Positions 12,717-21,588 are shown, numbered from the stretch's first letter. The stretch: 64,000 bases of DNA from Thioalkalivibrio sp. XN279 (GCF_011089885.1 NZ_JAANBD010000027.1:1-64000), one strand, 5' to 3'. The notes: generated by a model not told the origin, from the sequence alone. Program-made: numbers and translations.

Positions 12717-13993
12717 GGCGCGTCCGCCGCGGGGATTTCCTCTTGCGCTGCGGCCGCAGCCGCCTCCAGCGCCGGTTCCGCCTCCGGCAACATCTCCATG
12801 GCGGTCGGCGTGGTGCGCAGCATGGGATGGAAATGACTATCCGTCGTGGATTCGCGGCGGCGCAACGAAAGACGCGCCAGCACGTACAACCCAAGCACCA
12901 GCTGCAACGTCATGAGCGCGCCCGGGAGGGCCCGCGGACCGAAATGCGCCATGAGGAAGCCCACCATGGCGGGGCCGATCGCGGCACCGACGCCGTGCAG
13001 CAGCAGCACCGTGCTGCAGGCCGGCAGTACCTCGGCCGGATCGACGTGGTCCAGCAGGTGCGCCACCGCCACCGGGTACACGGCAAAAGCCAGCCCGCCG
13101 TACAGGAAGAAGGCGCCATAGAGCCCGGCCGTGGTGCCGTACGGCATCACCATCGCGATCCCCGCGGCGAGCGCTGCGCCAAGGCAGGCCGACGCCAGCG
13201 TCCGGCGCCGGTCGCCGCTGTCGGAGAACCGGCCGATCGGCCATTGCAGCAGCGCGCCGCCGACGATGGTGGCGGTCATGAACATGGCGATGCTGTCGGT
13301 ATCCAGCCCGAGCCGCCCGGCATACACCGGTCCCAGCCCCCAGAAGACGCCGACCGCCAGGCCGGAGAACAAGGCGCCGGCGGATGCGGCCGGCGCCAGG
13401 CGGAACATGCGCCGCACGCCGAGCCGCTCCGCGTCGAGCAAGACAGGCTGCGCCATGCGCGTCGCCGTCACCGGCAGCATGGCGGCGCATACCAGGATCG
13501 CCGCGAGGGAGAACAGGGCGAACGACTCGGGCGACGCCACACGCAGCAGCTGCTGCCCGATCGCCAGCGCCACCAGGTTGATGGCCATGTAGACGGCAAA
13601 GACCCGTCCCCGCTGCGCCCCCTCCACCGTGGCGTTGAGCCAGCTCTCGATGACCGTGTACAGCCCGACCACGGCGATCCCCGTGCCGACGCGCAGCAAG
13701 CCCCAGCCCAGCGGCGTGACCCACATGGCGTGGAGCAGCACGGTGCAAGTGAAGAGCGCGCCGAAAAAGGAAAATGCGCGGATGTGTCCCATGCGCCGGA
13801 TGACCGGCGGCGCAATGAAAGTGCCGACGAAGAAACCCAGGAAGTACGCGGACATGATGAGCCCGAGCACCTGGTCGCCGAAGCCCTCCAGGGTGCCGCG
13901 GACACCCAGCAAGGTGCCGAGCAGGCCGCTGCCGAGCAGCAGCACGGCGACGCCGGAGAACAGGGCGCTGAGGGGCACGATGGTGGCGAACAT
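12689..13993 (-). CDS. MFS transporter, YcaD-like
   Basis: Inner-membrane transporter of the major facilitator superfamily, 434 residues with about 12 hydrophobic segments. The family loop between segments 2 and 3 is recognisable as GTFIAPPVIRRMGHIRAF, and the YcaD-type arrangement (GVRGTLEGFGDQVLGLIMSAYFLG near the N-terminus) is visible. The cytoplasmic C-terminus is rich in Ala and Glu and without known motifs. The substrate is unknown. It begins 9 bases after the end of the membrane HD-GYP gene, so both are probably in one transcript. Confidence 0.85.
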   Translation of the reverse strand: MFATIVPLSALFSGVAVLLLGSGLLGTLLGVRGTLEGFGDQVLGLIMSAYFLGFFVGTFIAPPVIRRMGHIRAFSFFGALFTCTVLLHAMWVTPLGWGLLRVGTGIAVVGLYTVIESWLNATVEGAQRGRVFAVYMAINLVALAIGQQLLRVASPESFALFSLAAILVCAAMLPVTATRMAQPVLLDAERLGVRRMFRLAPAASAGALFSGLAVGVFWGLGPVYAGRLGLDTDSIAMFMTATIVGGALLQWPIGRFSDSGDRRRTLASACLGAALAAGIAMVMPYGTTAGLYGAFFLYGGLAFAVYPVAVAHLLDHVDPAEVLPACSTVLLLHGVGAAIGPAMVGFLMAHFGPRALPGALMTLQLVLGLYVLARLSLRRRESTTDSHFHPMLRTTPTAMEMLPEAEPALEAAAAAAQEEIPAADAPQGAERQPR

Positions 13994-14002
13994 GGGATCC
14001 GG

Positions 14003-15634
14003 TCAGGACGGTCTGGTGGAGAAGCTGAAGTGGCGCTCACGGAACAGGCGAATGCACGCGGCCGCGACCGTCTTATCGTAGCGCACGCCGGCGCCGGCCG
14101 CGATTTCCGCCAGGGCGAGGTCGAGGCCTACCGCGGCACGGTAGGGCCGGTGCGAGGCCATCGACTCGACCACGTCGGCCACCGCCATGATGCGCGCCTC
14201 AAGCAGGATGTCGTCGCCGGCCAGGCCCTGCGGATAGCCGCTGCCGTCCATGCGCTCATGATGCTGGCGCACGACTTCGGCCACGGGCCAGTCGAACTCG
14301 ATTCCCTGCAGGATGCGGAAGCCCTGTTCCGCATGCGTCCTGACCATATTCATCTCCAGCTCGCTGAGCCGGCCGGGCTTGGCGAGAATCTCGGAGGGTA
14401 CGGTGATCTTGCCGATGTCGTGCAGGCGGCCGGTGATATTCAAGCCCTGGCAGGTGGCCGGGTCGAGGCCAAGCTCCTGGCCGATCGCCGCGGCCAACTC
14501 TCCCACGCGGGCCTCATGACCTGCCGTGTAGGGATCGCGCAGGTCGACCATGCGTGTCACCGCGTCCACGGTGCCGCGCATTGAGCGCTCCAGCCGCCGC
14601 ACGTATTCGCGGATGCGTTTTTGCGCCTCGACCTGTTCACTGACGTCCTGCACCGTCGCGACGAAGTAATCCACCCGCCCGTCGGGAAAGCGCCGGCACC
14701 GCACGTCGATCTCCGCATGCAAGACGTCTCCGTCCTTGCGGATGAAACGCTTCTCGATCTGGTAGCCCTCGATCTCGCCGCGCATTACACGGTTGAACTC
14801 TGCGAGGTCCTTGCCCAGGTCGTCCCGGTGCGTGACCTCGACCCAGCTGAGCTTGCGGAACTCCTCCCGCGAGTAACCGAGCATCTGGCACAGTCGGTCG
14901 TTGAAGCGCACCCAGCGCCGGGTCTCGGGCGAGGTAATGGCCATGCCGATGAACGGCATGTCGAAAAACACGTCGATCCACGACCGGTCGCGTCGCGCCG
15001 CCCCGGTGTCGTCCCAGGCAAAGGGCTCGCGGATGATGAGCTGGCGCAACATGCGCGTCCCGAGCTGCAGCGACAGTGCATCGACTTCCACCGCGAGCAT
15101 GCGGCCGTCGGAGGCACGGAAAATGCTCTCGTAGTAAGCGGTGCGGCGCTTGTCCCCGGTACCGGAGGGATCCACCTCCACTTCGTCGAGGCGCTTGCCG
15201 CACAGGACCGGCCGCGGCCAACCGAGGAGCCCGATGGCCGCGTCGTTCGCTTCGATGATCTTGCCCGACGCGTCGACCAGCAGCACCGCGTCCCGCACCT
15301 TGGCGGAGAGCTCGCGGAAGTGCTCCAGCAATGCGGCCGTGGTCGCGACCTGGCGCGCCGCGCGGCGTGTTTCGCGCCGCTGTTCGGAGCGCATCAGCAA
15401 CCACAGCAAGGTTGCAGTGATCCCGACGAACGCCAGCCCCTTGAGCATCGAGACGAGCAATTGTTCTTCCTGCTGCGGCCAGAGCGCGCTGAGCAGGTAA
15501 TCGGAGAAGACGATCCACAGCGCCGCCACGACCACGTAGATGCCGATGATCCGCGCAATGCTGCGGCTCTGGCGTCGCTCGCGTTCCTGCTGGGAGTGTC
15601 CGGCCTTCACCGCTGCACTCCCTTTTCGAGCCAT
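14003..15634 (-). CDS. Membrane-anchored PAS/HD-GYP protein (probable c-di-GMP phosphodiesterase)
   Basis: 543 residues. Two transmembrane segments (about residues 29-51 and 60-81) are separated by a short loop. PAS domains lie near 105-200 and 220-335, and a C-terminal HD-GYP domain covers about 345-535. Metal and signature residues are intact: HDIGK at 405-409, HAEQG near 434, HHERMDGSGYP at 458-468. HD-GYP proteins hydrolyse cyclic di-GMP to pGpG or GMP, so this is likely an active enzyme controlled by a cytoplasmic PAS signal. It starts 6 bases after the stop of the related receiver-HD-GYP gene and is followed by an MFS gene. Confidence 0.9.
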   Translation of the reverse strand: MARKGSAAVKAGHSQQERERRQSRSIARIIGIYVVVAALWIVFSDYLLSALWPQQEEQLLVSMLKGLAFVGITATLLWLLMRSEQRRETRRAARQVATTAALLEHFRELSAKVRDAVLLVDASGKIIEANDAAIGLLGWPRPVLCGKRLDEVEVDPSGTGDKRRTAYYESIFRASDGRMLAVEVDALSLQLGTRMLRQLIIREPFAWDDTGAARRDRSWIDVFFDMPFIGMAITSPETRRWVRFNDRLCQMLGYSREEFRKLSWVEVTHRDDLGKDLAEFNRVMRGEIEGYQIEKRFIRKDGDVLHAEIDVRCRRFPDGRVDYFVATVQDVSEQVEAQKRIREYVRRLERSMRGTVDAVTRMVDLRDPYTAGHEARVGELAAAIGQELGLDPATCQGLNITGRLHDIGKITVPSEILAKPGRLSELEMNMVRTHAEQGFRILQGIEFDWPVAEVVRQHHERMDGSGYPQGLAGDDILLEARIMAVADVVESMASHRPYRAAVGLDLALAEIAAGAGVRYDKTVAAACIRLFRERHFSFSTRPS

Positions 15635-15640
15635 TTTGCC

Positions 15641-17848
15641 TCAGCGCTCAAGGCTAAAGCCCTGCTCGCGCACCAGTCGCAGGCATGCAGACACCGCGGC
15701 CTGATCGTAAAGCGACCCCGCGTGTGCCTCGATATGGCTCAAGGCTTGCCCAACGGGCAGTGCGGGCCGGTAAGGCCGATGCGACACCATCGCGCTGATC
15801 GTGTCCGCCACGCCGAGAATGCGCGCCTCCAGCAGAATCTCGTCTCCGCTCAGGCCGCGCGGGTAGCCGCTGCCGTCCAACCGTTCGTGATGCTGGTGCA
15901 CGATCTCGGCCAGCGGCCAGGGAAATGCCACGCTCTTCAGCAACTCGTACCCGGCGGTTGCGTGCAGCCGCACAAACTCGCGCTCGACTTCAGACAACTG
16001 TCCCGGCTTGCAAAGCAGGTCCGAGGGGATGGCGATTTTCCCGAGGTCAAAGACGGAGGCTGCCAACTCGAGGCCCTGGCAGCGCTCGTCAGGAAGCCCA
16101 AGCTCCCTGGCGATGGCCGTCGCCAGCATTGTGACCTGGCGATGGTGTCCGGCAGTGAACGGATCCCGCATTTCCACCATCTGGCCCAGGACATCGATGA
16201 CACCCCGCAGTGCAGCCTGGACTTCACCGGCGTATCTGCGCTCACGCGCCGCGGCATGCATTTTCTCAGTCACGTCCTGGGCGACGCCTATGATGACACG
16301 TCGACCCTTGATGCAGGCGACGGCGCCGTGGGCTTCCACGATCAGCGGCCGCCCTTCCTGGTGGGCACCATGAAACTGGTAGCGCACCGATTCGATCTCT
16401 CCTGCAGCGCGGCGCCGCATCTGTTCCGCCACCAGGGCCTGGTCCTCCGGCGCCACGACTGAAAGAGCGGGTTCTCCGACCAGCGAACCCGGCTCGCGCC
16501 CGAACATGGCCTCCATGCTGGGACTCGCATAGCTGAAACGGCCCTCCTCCAGCATGTATGTGCCGAACACCGAATTCTCGACCAGGACGCGCAACCGCAG
16601 CTCCGTGTCCCTGAGTTCCTGCTCCGCCTCGTATCGCCGCGACACGTCGTGCACGATCGAGTACAAAAGCGGTCGCCCCGCAACCTGCACCAGTCCGGAG
16701 TATGCATCCACGTTGCGCACTTCGCCTGAGGCCAGCCGGTGACGGAACTCGAAGAACTGCTTGCGTTCGGAGCGGGCAAGTTCCATCCGCACTCGGATTT
16801 CCTCCGCGCTGAGGACGTTGAGGTCCCCGATCCGCATCTGGCGCAATTGCTCGCGGGAGTAACCATAGAACCTGGCCGCGGCCGGATTGGCATCGACGAT
16901 CGCGGTCGTCTCCGGGTCGATCACCAGCATCACGGCGTGGTTGTTCTCGAACAACGCGCGGTAGCGCGCCTCGCTCTGCTCCATCGCCGTCTCCAGCCTG
17001 CGCCTGTCGGTGACGTCCAGCACCGAGACCACGCGCGCCGGCCGACCCCGGAACGCCATGCTGTGGGCCGACACCTCGACCTGCATCAGGCTTCCGTCTT
17101 TCTTCCGGTGCGTCCACACCTGGGCCGGGGAGTAGGTTTCGTCGCGATCACGATCGACATGGTCGAGCAGGCGCGGCACCTCCTCGGCCGGGCGAATATC
17201 CTTGATGGTCATGCCGAGCCACTCGTCGCGGGCATACCCGTAGGTGTCCACGGCCGCATCGTTGAACGCGAGAAAGCGCAGCGTATCCAGATCGTAGATC
17301 CACATCGGCACGGGATTGGCGCTGAACAGCTGCTCATAATCGCGGCCACTCGAGTCCAGAGCGCGATTCATCACCTCCAGCTGTGCCACCTTGCCGCAGA
17401 GTTTCTGCGCTAACAGGTGCGCGTGGCGCGCATAGAATGTCGCCTCATCGAGGACGACCTCGCGCGCCCTGAAAGGCACGCGGCCCTCCAGGTGAGCGTC
17501 GACCTGCGCGAGAACTTGCGCGTTATCCTGCCCCTTTTGGATGACGCCTGCGGCACCCGCCGCATGTGCGAAATCCATGTCCGTGTCTTCCGTGCATATC
17601 GCCGAGTAGAGCAGGAATGGAATGTGGCGCAATGCGGGGTCGGACAGCCAGGCTCTGCACAGCAGGAAGCCGTCCATGCCAGGCATCAGCGCTTCGGATA
17701 TCACGATGTCAGGCCGCGCGTCGCGTGCCACCGCCAGGGCCCGGGCACCATCGCCGGCCTCGAGAGCGTCATGCCCCCGGCCGGCCAAGAGCCCCGCTAG
17801 CAAGGCCCGACTGGTCCCGTCGCTGTCGACGATGAGCACGCTTGCCAT
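15641..17848 (-). CDS. Receiver-PAS-PAS-PAS-HD-GYP protein with altered phosphorylation and metal-binding residues
   Basis: 735 residues: receiver domain (1-120), three PAS domains (about 165-285, 290-405, 415-530) and an HD-GYP domain (540-730). Two key positions are changed. The phosphoacceptor Asp is Glu52 (ISEALMPGMDG), a change that often mimics phosphorylation or ends it. The HD pair is Phe600-Asp601 (VFDLGK instead of HDIGK), which removes a metal ligand, while HHERLDGSGYP at 653-662 is kept. It may be a c-di-GMP-binding or regulatory protein rather than a phosphodiesterase (inference). The ATG at 17848 has GGAGG five bases upstream. It is probably cotranscribed with the intact HD-GYP gene downstream. 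Confidence 0.9.
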   Translation of the reverse strand: MASVLIVDSDGTSRALLAGLLAGRGHDALEAGDGARALAVARDARPDIVISEALMPGMDGFLLCRAWLSDPALRHIPFLLYSAICTEDTDMDFAHAAGAAGVIQKGQDNAQVLAQVDAHLEGRVPFRAREVVLDEATFYARHAHLLAQKLCGKVAQLEVMNRALDSSGRDYEQLFSANPVPMWIYDLDTLRFLAFNDAAVDTYGYARDEWLGMTIKDIRPAEEVPRLLDHVDRDRDETYSPAQVWTHRKKDGSLMQVEVSAHSMAFRGRPARVVSVLDVTDRRRLETAMEQSEARYRALFENNHAVMLVIDPETTAIVDANPAAARFYGYSREQLRQMRIGDLNVLSAEEIRVRMELARSERKQFFEFRHRLASGEVRNVDAYSGLVQVAGRPLLYSIVHDVSRRYEAEQELRDTELRLRVLVENSVFGTYMLEEGRFSYASPSMEAMFGREPGSLVGEPALSVVAPEDQALVAEQMRRRAAGEIESVRYQFHGAHQEGRPLIVEAHGAVACIKGRRVIIGVAQDVTEKMHAAARERRYAGEVQAALRGVIDVLGQMVEMRDPFTAGHHRQVTMLATAIARELGLPDERCQGLELAASVFDLGKIAIPSDLLCKPGQLSEVEREFVRLHATAGYELLKSVAFPWPLAEIVHQHHERLDGSGYPRGLSGDEILLEARILGVADTISAMVSHRPYRPALPVGQALSHIEAHAGSLYDQAAVSACLRLVREQGFSLER

Positions 17849-17945
17849 CGCAGCCTCCGTGACGTCGATCAATGGCCCCGCATCCTAACGCAAGGTTACA
17901 GGGGGTTTCGAGGACGCTGCAGGGAAGCGCGCAGGCAACACCTGC

Positions 17946-18389
17946 TCAGAGTGAATCATCCTCCGCAGGCACATCGCGCCACTTGCGGCGGCGCAGCACG
18001 CGAGCCACGACGGCGCGCGCTTGCTCGACCGGCAACGCCGCCGCCGGTTCGACCTCGACGAGGAAAGGCTCGCTCTGGCCCACTCCGGGGGGGGCGTCGT
18101 CCACCTCGATGAGCGAGTAACGGAAGCGTCGCCGCAGACCGCGCAGCAAAGCCATTTTCAAGCGAAAATGCATCGGATCGTCGTCTACCGGGAGTTGCGC
18201 CCGGTTCAATTGCACCGCGACGCGCGCCACACCGGCCCGGCTGGCGGCCGCGCGCTCGGCGCTCTCGCCGTCCCCCAAACGGGATGCGAGACGTGCGATC
18301 TTGAGCTTCTCGGGGGCGATCGGCGCCAAGGCGTCGTCCGGTGCCGCGCGCCGCGTCCCAGCCCTGCGGGTCATAGCCTTCTCCGCCAT
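17946..18389 (-). CDS. Hypothetical protein in the c-di-GMP block
   Basis: 147 residues, not recognised. The N-terminus is basic and low in complexity (MTRRAGTRRAAPDD), followed by a possible helix (PEKLKIARLASRLGDGES) and a region with alternating hydrophobic residues (RVAVQLNRAQLPVDDDP, FRYSLIEVDDAPP). It ends Arg-rich then acidic (RRRKWRDVPAEDDSL). No signal peptide or membrane segment is seen. It lies between two c-di-GMP genes in the same direction, 97 bases before the receiver-HD-GYP gene, with a TTTAAT box and a CRP-like palindrome upstream. The opposite strand is also open here, so coding is probable rather than certain. Confidence 0.6.
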   Translation of the reverse strand: MAEKAMTRRAGTRRAAPDDALAPIAPEKLKIARLASRLGDGESAERAAASRAGVARVAVQLNRAQLPVDDDPMHFRLKMALLRGLRRRFRYSLIEVDDAPPGVGQSEPFLVEVEPAAALPVEQARAVVARVLRRRKWRDVPAEDDSL

Positions 18390-18411
18390 GCCTGAACTTG
18401 GCGTCCATGCT

Positions 18412-18448
18412 ATTAAAGACTCGAGCGAACAACCGTGACGCCCGTCAC
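18412..18448 (-). promoter_or_regulatory. Candidate promoter with CRP/Clp-like palindrome
   Basis: The sequence GTGA-CGCCCG-TCAC (18435..18448) has the GTGA-N6-TCAC core of a CRP-family site. On the minus strand it sits where a -35 box would be for a -10 hexamer TTTAAT (18412..18417, five of six matches), as in activator-dependent promoters. It would drive the 147-residue gene and possibly the genes after it. An alternative reading is a small hairpin at the end of the GGDEF-EAL transcript. Confidence 0.35.
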
Positions 18449-18510
18449 CAAGTCAGGAGCCGGGCGTGGCCCCGGGGGATATCCCTAATACCTGCGGGCG
18501 GATGCGAGGT

Positions 18511-21390
18511 TCACGGCCGCTTGCGCAGCGCCTTGAGCAGGTCGAGGACCTGGTTGCTCGTGTCGATGGTCTTGTCCAGGGCCGCCTGGCTGTCCTCCAT
18601 CCTGCCAACACGCGCGCAGGTCGCTGCGCGCTCGGCGCCAGCGTGGCATTGCTCGTGCAACTCGCGGGCGCGGCGGAATTCCTCGCGATGACCCAACATC
18701 GAGACCACGCGCGCGTTGCTGAGCCATTCACCCAGCCGGCAGGCGCGCGGATCCAGCTCCGGCAACGATTTCCGCCGCCCCTCGAGGTAGCTGCGCAGCG
18801 CATTGCGCCAGGCCCTGTGCCCGAGTTCGGCGAACAGCTCCGGCACGCGCTCGCGCGGCAGCATCGTGCTCTCGCGCCACGATGCGGGTGGCGTCCAGCC
18901 GCGCATCCACTCCGGCACCTCCGCGGCCGGCATGGGCCGCGCGATTGCGTACCCCTGGCCGAGCTCGCAGCCCAGTTCGAGCAGCAGCCGGCCGTGCACC
19001 TCGGTCTCCACGCCTTCGGCGATGACCTTGCGGCTGAAACTCTCCGCGAGCCGGCAGATACTGTCGACGATGACCGCATGTTCCTGGTCGTCCAGCAGGT
19101 CGCACACGAAGCTCTGGTCGATCTTGATGGTCCCGGCGGCGAGCCGCTTGAGGAATGTCAGCGAGGAAAAACCGGTGCCGAAATCATCCAGCGCCGCCCC
19201 GACGCCAAGGTCGCGGAGCCGTTCCATCAACGCGGAGACATGAGCGATATCACGCATCGCGCCGGTCTCGACCACTTCGATCTCGAGCTGGTTGCGACGC
19301 ACCGAGGGATGGGCCTCCAGCCGGCGCTGCAGCCGCCCGAGGAAATCAGGATCGTGCAACTGGAGGCTGGTGACATTGATGCTCACGCTGGTTTCCAGGC
19401 CGCTGTCGTTCCATGCCGCCAGTTGCTCGAGCGCCAGGGCGATCCCGCGCTCCCCCAGCGCGATGGCGAGCGGATGCTCCTCGAGCAACGGGATGAACTC
19501 AGCCGGGCGCAGCAATCCGCGCCCCGGATGGCGCCAGCGCACCAGGGCCTCGAAACCGAGCACGGTACCGAAACGCATGTTGACCTTGGGCTGGTAGTGG
19601 AGCTCGAACTCATTCGCGTCCAGTCCGCGGCGAATATCCTCCACCTGGGCCCGGTATTCGCGGGTGATCTCGTCGCGCTCGGCGTCGAAAAAGGTATAGC
19701 GGTTCTTGCCGGACAGCTTGGACTGGTACATCGCCTGGTCGGCCTGGCGCAGCAACTGTTCCGCGTCGATACCCCCCTGGGGCGGCAACACGGCTGCCCC
19801 AATGCTGGCAGTGGCGGAGAACACCTCGCCATCGATGACGACCGGGCTGGCGATATCGCGCATGAGCTGTTCCAGCTGGTCCTCGAGGTCCTCACCCGGG
19901 GCGCGCGCCTGCAGGATGCAGGTGAACTCGTCGCCTCCGACCCGGGCCACTTCACCTGCGCCGCAGCACGCCACCAGTCGCGACGCCAATTCGGCGATGA
20001 GCCGGTCCCCGCAGGGCTGCCCGTGCCGCTCGTTGAACTCGGCCAGGCCGTCCAGGTCCATGTACGCCACCGCCAGTGGCTGTCCGGTCCGGTGGCTCTG
20101 CTGCATCGCTTCCGCGAGGCGATGCGCGAAGGCCATCCTGTTCGGCAGGCCCGTCAGTTCATCGTGGCTGGCCACATAGGCCAGCTGCGCTTCCTGCTCC
20201 TTCTGCTGGCTGATGTCGACGTCGATGCCGGCAATGGTCGAGGCTTGACCCTGCGCGTCCCGCTTCACGGTGCGCCCCACGCTGCGTACCCAGGTCCATT
20301 CGCCGCGCCCGTTGCGCAGCCGGTGCTCGACTTCGAAGGCCGGCGCGGCGCCTGCGAGGTACTGCTGCAGCGCCCGCCGTACGGCATGCTGGTCGTCCGG
20401 ATGCGCCAGGGCCTCCCAGCGCCCTTTGGTCAGCTCGCCCACCTCTCCGGCGGCATAGCCGAGCATGCGCGCCCAGCGCTCGCTGGCGCGGATGCGATCA
20501 TCGGTGATGTCCCACTCCCAGGCGCCGGCGTTGGCCGCCTCCAGGGCGACCTCGAGCCTTTCCTGCTGCTGCCGCAGCGCGGCCTCGTAGGCCTTCCGCT
20601 CGGAGACATCCTGTACCGTGCCGAGCGCGCGCAGCGGCCGGCCGGTTGCATCTCGTTGCAGCTCGGCGCGCTCGTCTATCCAGGACACCTTGCCGTCCGC
20701 AACGACCCGGTAAGTGACTGCGTACTCGGGGCTCTCGCCCGCAAGCGCGTCGCGCCAGGCCTGTTCCACGCGCGGCCGGTCCTGCGGGTGGACACGGCGG
20801 ATGGACTCGGTGAAGCTCACCGGCGACCGGTCCGGCAAGCCGAACATGCGGTGGGTGTCCCCGATCCACTCGATCCGGTCCCGCTCGAGGTCGATCGCCC
20901 AGGCGCCGATGCGGGCAATCCGCTGGGCGTTGAGCAGCTGCTCCGTGCGCTGGCCGACTGCAGCTTCAAGGTCGTGCTGCTGTCGCTCCAGGGCACGCCG
21001 GGCGGCGCGGAGCGCCAATTGGGTGCGTACCCGGGCCAGCAGCTCCTCTGCGGCAAACGGTCTCGACACATAGTCCACCGCGCCTTCCTCGAAGGCGCAC
21101 AACTTGCTGGCCACATCGTCCAGCCCGCTGATGAACATCACCGGCACCGCACGCAGCGCGGGGGCGGCCTTCAGCAGGCGACACAGCTCGATGCCGTCCA
21201 TCTCCGGCATCAGGAGGTCGAGGAGGATGAGATCCGGCGCCAGGCGCGGCGCCTGCTCGAGTGCCTGGCGCCCACCCGCCGCAGTGACTACCCGATAGCC
21301 CGCCCCGCGAAGAATTTCCTCGAGCATGGTGAGGTTGGCCGGCGTGTCGTCGACCACCATCACGGTCGCCTGGTGCGATGCTTCGCTCAT
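18511..21390 (-). CDS. Receiver-PAS-PAS-GGDEF-EAL protein with C-terminal CZB-type zinc domain
   Basis: 959 residues. The receiver domain (1-125) has Asp58 in LLDLLMPEMDG. Two PAS domains lie near 145-265 and 270-395. The GGDEF domain keeps its active motif (VARVGGDEFTC). The EAL domain keeps EALVRW, the Asn of INVTSLQ, the Glu of EVVETG, DDFGTG, the Lys of IKIDQSF and AEGVETE, so both synthesis and hydrolysis of c-di-GMP are possible. The tail (about 850-940) has the 3His-1Cys pattern of CZB domains: His858 (HRAW), Cys884 (CRLGEW), His912 and His916 (HEQCH). The ATG at 21390 is chosen from homology; a GTG at 21453 is possible, and neither has a ribosome-binding site. Confidence 0.92.
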   Translation of the reverse strand: MSEASHQATVMVVDDTPANLTMLEEILRGAGYRVVTAAGGRQALEQAPRLAPDLILLDLLMPEMDGIELCRLLKAAPALRAVPVMFISGLDDVASKLCAFEEGAVDYVSRPFAAEELLARVRTQLALRAARRALERQQHDLEAAVGQRTEQLLNAQRIARIGAWAIDLERDRIEWIGDTHRMFGLPDRSPVSFTESIRRVHPQDRPRVEQAWRDALAGESPEYAVTYRVVADGKVSWIDERAELQRDATGRPLRALGTVQDVSERKAYEAALRQQQERLEVALEAANAGAWEWDITDDRIRASERWARMLGYAAGEVGELTKGRWEALAHPDDQHAVRRALQQYLAGAAPAFEVEHRLRNGRGEWTWVRSVGRTVKRDAQGQASTIAGIDVDISQQKEQEAQLAYVASHDELTGLPNRMAFAHRLAEAMQQSHRTGQPLAVAYMDLDGLAEFNERHGQPCGDRLIAELASRLVACCGAGEVARVGGDEFTCILQARAPGEDLEDQLEQLMRDIASPVVIDGEVFSATASIGAAVLPPQGGIDAEQLLRQADQAMYQSKLSGKNRYTFFDAERDEITREYRAQVEDIRRGLDANEFELHYQPKVNMRFGTVLGFEALVRWRHPGRGLLRPAEFIPLLEEHPLAIALGERGIALALEQLAAWNDSGLETSVSINVTSLQLHDPDFLGRLQRRLEAHPSVRRNQLEIEVVETGAMRDIAHVSALMERLRDLGVGAALDDFGTGFSSLTFLKRLAAGTIKIDQSFVCDLLDDQEHAVIVDSICRLAESFSRKVIAEGVETEVHGRLLLELGCELGQGYAIARPMPAAEVPEWMRGWTPPASWRESTMLPRERVPELFAELGHRAWRNALRSYLEGRRKSLPELDPRACRLGEWLSNARVVSMLGHREEFRRARELHEQCHAGAERAATCARVGRMEDSQAALDKTIDTSNQVLDLLKALRKRP

Positions 21391-21485
21391 GCGGAAGTAA
21401 CCACGTAGTCCTGGCCCGGGCGCCGCCTCAGCTGGGCCGAGGGGCACGAACACGCCATTCTAGATGAGTCCGGGGGCGCGCGCCC

Positions 21486-21521
21486 GGCGGAGAGGGCGAT
21501 AAGTGGCGGAGAGGGCGGGAT
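21486..21521. repeat. Copies of the tRNA-Ser 3' end
   Basis: Bases 21502..21521 are identical over 20 bp, in the same orientation, to 21628..21647, which holds the CCA end, acceptor strand and part of the T-arm of the tRNA-Ser gene. A shorter 13-bp copy (GGCGGAGAGGGCG) lies at 21486..21498. At 21569..21577 the T-loop sequence TTCGAACCC follows, as if the fragment had been split by about 47 bp. The copies lie on the 3' side of the tRNA, where attachment-site duplicates are expected. Confidence 0.85.
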
Positions 21522-21588
21522 GAGGCGCCCTGGCGGGCGCCGTCTCGGCCGGCGTTGCCGGTCTCGGCTTCGAACCCATGATGTATGA

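Noticed and set aside
12743-16462. Two frames of about 613 codons on the plus strand
   Set aside because: They are antisense to the MFS and HD-GYP genes, which have unmistakable motifs.
18021-18395. Plus-strand frame of 124 codons as an alternative to the minus-strand hypothetical gene
   Set aside because: The minus-strand frame agrees with the direction of its neighbours and has a possible promoter; the plus-strand product has no recognisable feature. Neither is proven.
18466-21408. A 980-codon open frame on the plus strand
   Set aside because: It is fully antisense to the receiver-GGDEF-EAL gene, has no recognisable motif and shows shadow-frame composition.
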